Positions 60,582 through 64,000 of a stretch of 64,000 nt of DNA are shown piece by piece. This DNA is from Bacteroidetes bacterium B1(2017). Lineage in GTDB: Bacteria; Bacteroidota; Bacteroidia; UKL13-3. The notes beneath the pieces are model-generated. The model worked only from the letters and a program-made list of their open reading frames with translations. It was not told the origin of the DNA and made no database searches. The position numbers were made by a program, and so were the translations under genes. How positions within the stretch are numbered: the first letter of the stretch is position 1; every line of letters begins with the position of its first letter. The stretch covers positions 496,001 to 560,000 of the forward strand of contig NKJG01000003.1 in NCBI GenBank assembly GCA_002256395.1, in the 5' to 3' direction.

Positions 60582-61439
60582 ATGAACACCAAAATACCAT
60601 CAAGTGAATTGATTTTGAACCCAGATGGGTCCATTTACCACTTGCATTTGTTTCCAGAAGACCTTGCCAATATTGTGTTGCTAGTTGGTGATCCCGAGCG
60701 GGTTCCAAACGTTTCTCAGTACTTTGATACCATTGAACTAAAGAAGCAAAAGCGCGAATTTATTACCCATACAGGTACCATTGGAAAAACCAGATTAACC
60801 GTACTTTCTACCGGTATTGGAACAGATAATATTGATATTGTTTTGAATGAATTGGACGCTTTGGCCAACATAAATTTGGCCACAAGAGAAATAAAATCCA
60901 GTAAACACGATTTAAGTTTGGTTCGCATAGGCACAAGCGGCGCCCTGCAAGCCGATATACCCGTTGATAGCATGTTGGTTTCAACCCATGGCCTTGGCTT
61001 AGACCATTTGCTTTGGTATTATAATGTGGAACCAGATATGGATGTAGTGTATTTGAAAGAAGAGCTAGGTTTAGATTTCTTAAAACCATACTTATACAAG
61101 GCGAGTAGCGAGTTGCTAGCAAAATTTGATGATCAGAGTATAAAAGGAATAACAGCAACATGCAGTGGCTTTTATGCCCCTCAAGGCAGGTATTTAAGAG
61201 CAGGTATTCACTCAAAGCATATTGTTAAAAGCTTATCCGATATACGAATTGCCGGCAACAGAGTGACCAATTTTGAAATGGAAACAGCCGCTATACTTGG
61301 CCTAAGCAAATTGTTTGGCTTCAAAGCCATTGCCGTAAACGCCATTGTAGCCAATAGAATTACTCAAGAATTTAGCACTCAAACGCAAAAGAGTATTGAT
61401 AAGACCATTCAATATACCCTAGAGGCATTAACATCCTAA
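60582..61439 (+). CDS. Nucleoside phosphorylase (uridine phosphorylase-like)
   Basis: 285 residues of the PNP_UDP_1 family, which cleaves nucleosides with phosphate to base and ribose-1-phosphate. Signatures are LVGDPERVPNVSQYFD (phosphate loop, ~29-44), VRIGTSGALQADIPVD (~111-126), GFYAPQGRYLRAG, and the ribose/base segment VTNFEMETAAILGLSKLFG (~223-241). FEMETAA favours uridine phosphorylase-type enzymes, but other nucleosides are possible. Cytoplasmic; divergent from the stress protein gene. Confidence 0.88.
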   Translation: MNTKIPSSELILNPDGSIYHLHLFPEDLANIVLLVGDPERVPNVSQYFDTIELKKQKREFITHTGTIGKTRLTVLSTGIGTDNIDIVLNELDALANINLATREIKSSKHDLSLVRIGTSGALQADIPVDSMLVSTHGLGLDHLLWYYNVEPDMDVVYLKEELGLDFLKPYLYKASSELLAKFDDQSIKGITATCSGFYAPQGRYLRAGIHSKHIVKSLSDIRIAGNRVTNFEMETAAILGLSKLFGFKAIAVNAIVANRITQEFSTQTQKSIDKTIQYTLEALTS

Positions 61440-61533
61440 AGGCCGCTTCTGGCTCCTGGCATCTAGCCTCTGGCCCATCCTCCCAGCGACCAGCGACCAG
61501 CAACCAGCAACCAGCCACCAGTCAACCCGCGAC
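61440..61533. repeat. CTGGC and (CCAGCGA)n dispersed repeats
   Basis: GGCTCCTGGCATCTAGCCTC is followed by CCCAGCGACCAGCGACCAGC and AACCAGCAACCAGCCACCAG. It fills the gap between the phosphorylase stop and the dprA ATG, and matches the block at 57031-57135. Confidence 0.65.
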
Positions 61534-61539
61534 TTCCCC

Positions 61540-62631
61540 ATGAACCAACTCCTACACCAAATAGCACTCAAGCTAATACCTGGTATTGGCGATGTATTAA
61601 TGAAGAACCTCATAAGTTATTGTGGGGGAGTGGAAGAAGTGTTTAAGGCAAAAAAAGGGAAACTGCTTCGTGTGCCTGGCATTGGAGAAGTATTGGCCAC
61701 TAGCATTGTGTCTTTTAAAGACTTTGACCGAGCAGAATTAGAGTTGGCATTTATAGAAAAGCATCAGATACAAACCTTCTTTTATTTAGATGAAAACTAT
61801 CCCTATCGCTTACGTGATTTACCCGATTCGCCTTGTTTATTATTTGGGATAGGCACCTTAGATTTAAATCCAAGCCGACAAATTGGGGTAGTGGGTACCA
61901 GAAAAGCTAGTGAGTATGGACGAGAGTTTACCCAACAATTTATAGCCGACATAAAACCCTTTCAAGTACAAGTGGTAAGCGGCTTAGCGCAAGGTATTGA
62001 TGGCATTGCACATAAGGCATGTATAGAAAATGATATTCCAACTATTGGTGTTTTGGCGCATGGGTTAGATAGAATTTATCCGTATCAACATCAATCATTG
62101 GCTAAGAAAATGCTGGTAAATGGTGGTTTGCTTACTGAGTTTTTATCGAACACCAATCCTGATAGGGAGAACTTTCCTAAGCGGAATAGAATTGTGGCTG
62201 GATTAAGTGATGTTTTAATAGTACCAGAAACAGCTATAAAAGGAGGCGCCAGAATAACCGCTGAGATAGCACATTCTTATAATAGAGATATTATGGCTGT
62301 GCCCGGGCGCATCAACGATTATTATTCGCAAGGGTGTAATTACCTTATTCAAGAAAATAAAGCAGCCCTACTAAACTCTTGCAACGATTTAATTTTGGCC
62401 ATGAATTGGGAACAAAAGGCTAAAACAAAACCCACCCTAAATCTTTTTAATCAGCTAACAATAACTGAGCAAGAGCTTATAGTTTATATTAGGTCAAAGG
62501 TTAAAGTACATTTAGATACCATGGCTTTTGAACTAAATAAGGACCCAGGAAGTTTAGCACTTCAATTATTAGAATTAGAATTTAATGGCTTTGTACGCAG
62601 TCTGCCTGGTAAAATGCTTGAGTTAAAGTAA
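61540..62631 (+). CDS. dprA: DNA-processing protein DprA
   Basis: DprA binds incoming single-stranded DNA in natural transformation and loads RecA. 363 residues: helix-hairpin-helix pairs at the N-terminus (LKLIPGIGDVLMKNLISY, RVPGIGEVLATSIVSF), the extended Rossmann fold (IGVVGTRKASEYGREF, VVSGLAQGIDGIAHKAC, PKRNRIVAGLSDVLIVPE, AVPGRINDYYSQGCNYLI), and a C-terminal winged-helix-like tail (LNLFNQLTITEQELIVYI). It is the only competence gene seen here; start at the ATG at 61540. Confidence 0.95.
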   Translation: MNQLLHQIALKLIPGIGDVLMKNLISYCGGVEEVFKAKKGKLLRVPGIGEVLATSIVSFKDFDRAELELAFIEKHQIQTFFYLDENYPYRLRDLPDSPCLLFGIGTLDLNPSRQIGVVGTRKASEYGREFTQQFIADIKPFQVQVVSGLAQGIDGIAHKACIENDIPTIGVLAHGLDRIYPYQHQSLAKKMLVNGGLLTEFLSNTNPDRENFPKRNRIVAGLSDVLIVPETAIKGGARITAEIAHSYNRDIMAVPGRINDYYSQGCNYLIQENKAALLNSCNDLILAMNWEQKAKTKPTLNLFNQLTITEQELIVYIRSKVKVHLDTMAFELNKDPGSLALQLLELEFNGFVRSLPGKMLELK

Positions 62632-62675
62632 ATTTCATTTTAGAACTCGCTAATTAAATAGCATCTTTGTTTGGT

Positions 62676-63794
62676 ATGAATACCCAAAATTTCTTCTTCA
62701 AAAAAGTATGTTTACTGCTAACATTACTTATAGGTTTAGGCATACTGCCAAAATTTGGTTCAGCCAAAAAGAAACCTAAGAAACCAACCAAGGTTGTATT
62801 GTTAATTGGCGATGGAATGGGCTTGGCTCAGATATCTAGCGTTATGGTTGGCTATACGGGCCAAAATGCCTTTGAACGCTTTGAGGTTATTGGCTTAAGC
62901 AAAACTTCTTCGGCCGATAATTATGTTACTGATAGTGGGGCAGGAGCTACCGTTTTTTCTATTGGTAAGAAAACATATAATGGAGCCATTGGAGTAGATA
63001 GTGCTGGCAAAGAACATAGAAATTTGTTTGAACTCGTAAAGGATAAAGGATGGGGAACAGGTGTAGTGGTAACGTCTTCTATAACTCATGCCACACCAGC
63101 AGCCTTTTATGCACATGTAGCTTCACGTAAATCGGAAGATGAAATAGCAGAGTTTTTGGTTCGTAAAAGCTGCGATATTGCCATTGGTGGAGGTAAGAAG
63201 TTTTTTACAGATAGAAAAGACAAACGTAATTTGTTTAGCGAGTTAAATGAACTTGGGTATAAAATTGCTGCAGATACCAATCTGTTATTTATTGATTCAA
63301 AAAAACTCATCTACACCTTGGCCGATAATGGCATGAAAAAAATGCAAGAGGGTAGAGGCGATTACCTAAAGAAGGCAACTCAAATGGCTCAAAGCAATTT
63401 GAATAAATACTACGAGAATTATTTTTTAATGGTTGAAGGTTCGCAAATAGATTGGGGTGGACACGAGAATGATTTTACCTATATGCAACAAGAGTTGCTA
63501 GATTTTAACAGTGTGCTGAACCAAGTATTAGATGAAGCCAAGAAGGATGGAAATACCTTAGTAATTGTTACGGCAGACCATGAAACAGGTGGTTTAAGTA
63601 TGCTTGAAAACAAATCTAATACCGACACTTTTACGGTAAATTATGCCAGCAAAGGACATAGTGGAATTATGGTTCCTGTTTTTGCTTATGGTCCAGGAGC
63701 AGAAGACTTTTCGGGCATATACGAGAACACTGCCATATTTGATAAACTTAAAAAACTAATGATAAAAGATGGAGCAACTAAGTATAGGAACTAA
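62676..63794 (+). CDS. Alkaline phosphatase
   Basis: 372 residues from the ATG at 62676, with an N-terminal signal (FFFKKVCLLLTLLIGLGILP ... GSA). Motifs of the alkaline phosphatase family: metal-binding LLIGDGMGLAQ (about 46-56), nucleophile region VTDSGAGATVF, SSITHATPAAFYAHVASR, FLMVEGSQIDWGGHENDF, and ADHETGGLSM with GHSGIMVPVFAYG near the end. It would release phosphate from organic esters in the periplasm. The gene overlaps the next frame by 26 bases. Confidence 0.9.
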   Translation: MNTQNFFFKKVCLLLTLLIGLGILPKFGSAKKKPKKPTKVVLLIGDGMGLAQISSVMVGYTGQNAFERFEVIGLSKTSSADNYVTDSGAGATVFSIGKKTYNGAIGVDSAGKEHRNLFELVKDKGWGTGVVVTSSITHATPAAFYAHVASRKSEDEIAEFLVRKSCDIAIGGGKKFFTDRKDKRNLFSELNELGYKIAADTNLLFIDSKKLIYTLADNGMKKMQEGRGDYLKKATQMAQSNLNKYYENYFLMVEGSQIDWGGHENDFTYMQQELLDFNSVLNQVLDEAKKDGNTLVIVTADHETGGLSMLENKSNTDTFTVNYASKGHSGIMVPVFAYGPGAEDFSGIYENTAIFDKLKKLMIKDGATKYRN

Positions 63795-64000
63795 TGTTTG
63801 GATTGCGGCAGCACTAATACTGGTTGCCATACTTATGGTATATGTTATTTTGCCAAAAGTACTCAAAAACTACTCTCTAGAAAAAGCCGTAAAATTAGTT
63901 TTGGTATACGCTATGATGGGCTATTTGAGTTACGATTTTTACCTAAAAGAAAAATACTATTATATAATTTTCTTTGCCATTGGGGCGGGTTTGTATACGT
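63769..64000 (+). CDS. Membrane protein, N-terminal part (cut by window end)
   Basis: Starts at the ATG at 63769 (MEQLSIGTNVWIAAALILVA), overlapping the alkaline phosphatase end in another frame, and stays open to the last base (77 codons). Three hydrophobic segments are visible (WIAAALILVAILMVYVILP; AVKLVLVYAMMGYLSY; YYYIIFFAIGAGLY). Probably cotranscribed with the phosphatase. Family not recognised. Confidence 0.6.
   Translation, partial: MEQLSIGTNVWIAAALILVAILMVYVILPKVLKNYSLEKAVKLVLVYAMMGYLSYDFYLKEKYYYIIFFAIGAGLYT

Overview
The window is a chromosomal segment of a member of the Bacteroidota. The evidence is the S10-spc-alpha ribosomal gene order, promoters of the TTG / TAnnTTTG type instead of -35/-10 boxes, weak or absent Shine-Dalgarno sequences, two proteins with C-terminal type IX secretion (T9SS) sorting domains, LruC, GSCFA and head-GIN-domain proteins, and an AT-rich composition. 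Genus cannot be fixed by eye. There are no rRNA or tRNA genes, CRISPR arrays, intact insertion sequences or phage modules that I can recognise.

Bases 1-15270 are housekeeping: the 3' part of fusA, then rpsJ-rplC-rplD-rplW-rplB-rpsS-rplV-rpsC-rplP-rpmC-rpsQ-rplN-rplX-rplE-rpsN-(leader with promoter)-rpsH-rplF-rplR-rpsE-rpmD-rplO-secY-(promoter)-infA-rpmJ-rpsM-rpsK-rpsD-rpoA-rplQ, closed by a strong terminator. Two internal promoters split the run before rpsH and before infA. Ribosomal proteins L36 and S4 lack the zinc-binding cysteines.

Bases 15271-35180 are accessory. They hold a giant NHL/PKD T9SS protein, a lipid kinase, an ECF sigma factor / anti-sigma-like / head-GIN outer-membrane operon, ankyrin and MORN proteins, a ParE-type toxin-antitoxin pair, a zinc D,D-peptidase and a two-nuclease DUF2779 protein. 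The spaces between them are filled by a mosaic of short dispersed repeats: (CCAGCGA)n, CCCTTCGACAGGCTCAGGG, purine/pyrimidine tracts, and a nested-palindrome element in two nearly identical copies plus a half copy. One cluster of these repeats lies in frame inside the anti-sigma-like gene.

Bases 35180-49281 hold the most system-like content. One is a NERD-nuclease/Hsp70 fusion preceded by a small coiled-coil protein. Running the other way is a minus-strand set: an RHS protein with a C-terminal GIY-YIG nuclease (polymorphic toxin) immediately followed by a leucine-rich-repeat protein (candidate immunity protein) and a T9SS-sorted protein.

Bases 49282-64000 begin with a gene-poor stretch carrying an 11-copy array of hairpins whose stems show compensatory changes. 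After it come mostly metabolic or envelope genes: an amidohydrolase lipoprotein, GSCFA protein, two paralogous LruC lipoproteins, a universal stress protein, nucleoside phosphorylase, dprA, alkaline phosphatase and the start of a membrane protein. Assignments rest on reading motifs in the sequence; no database search was possible.
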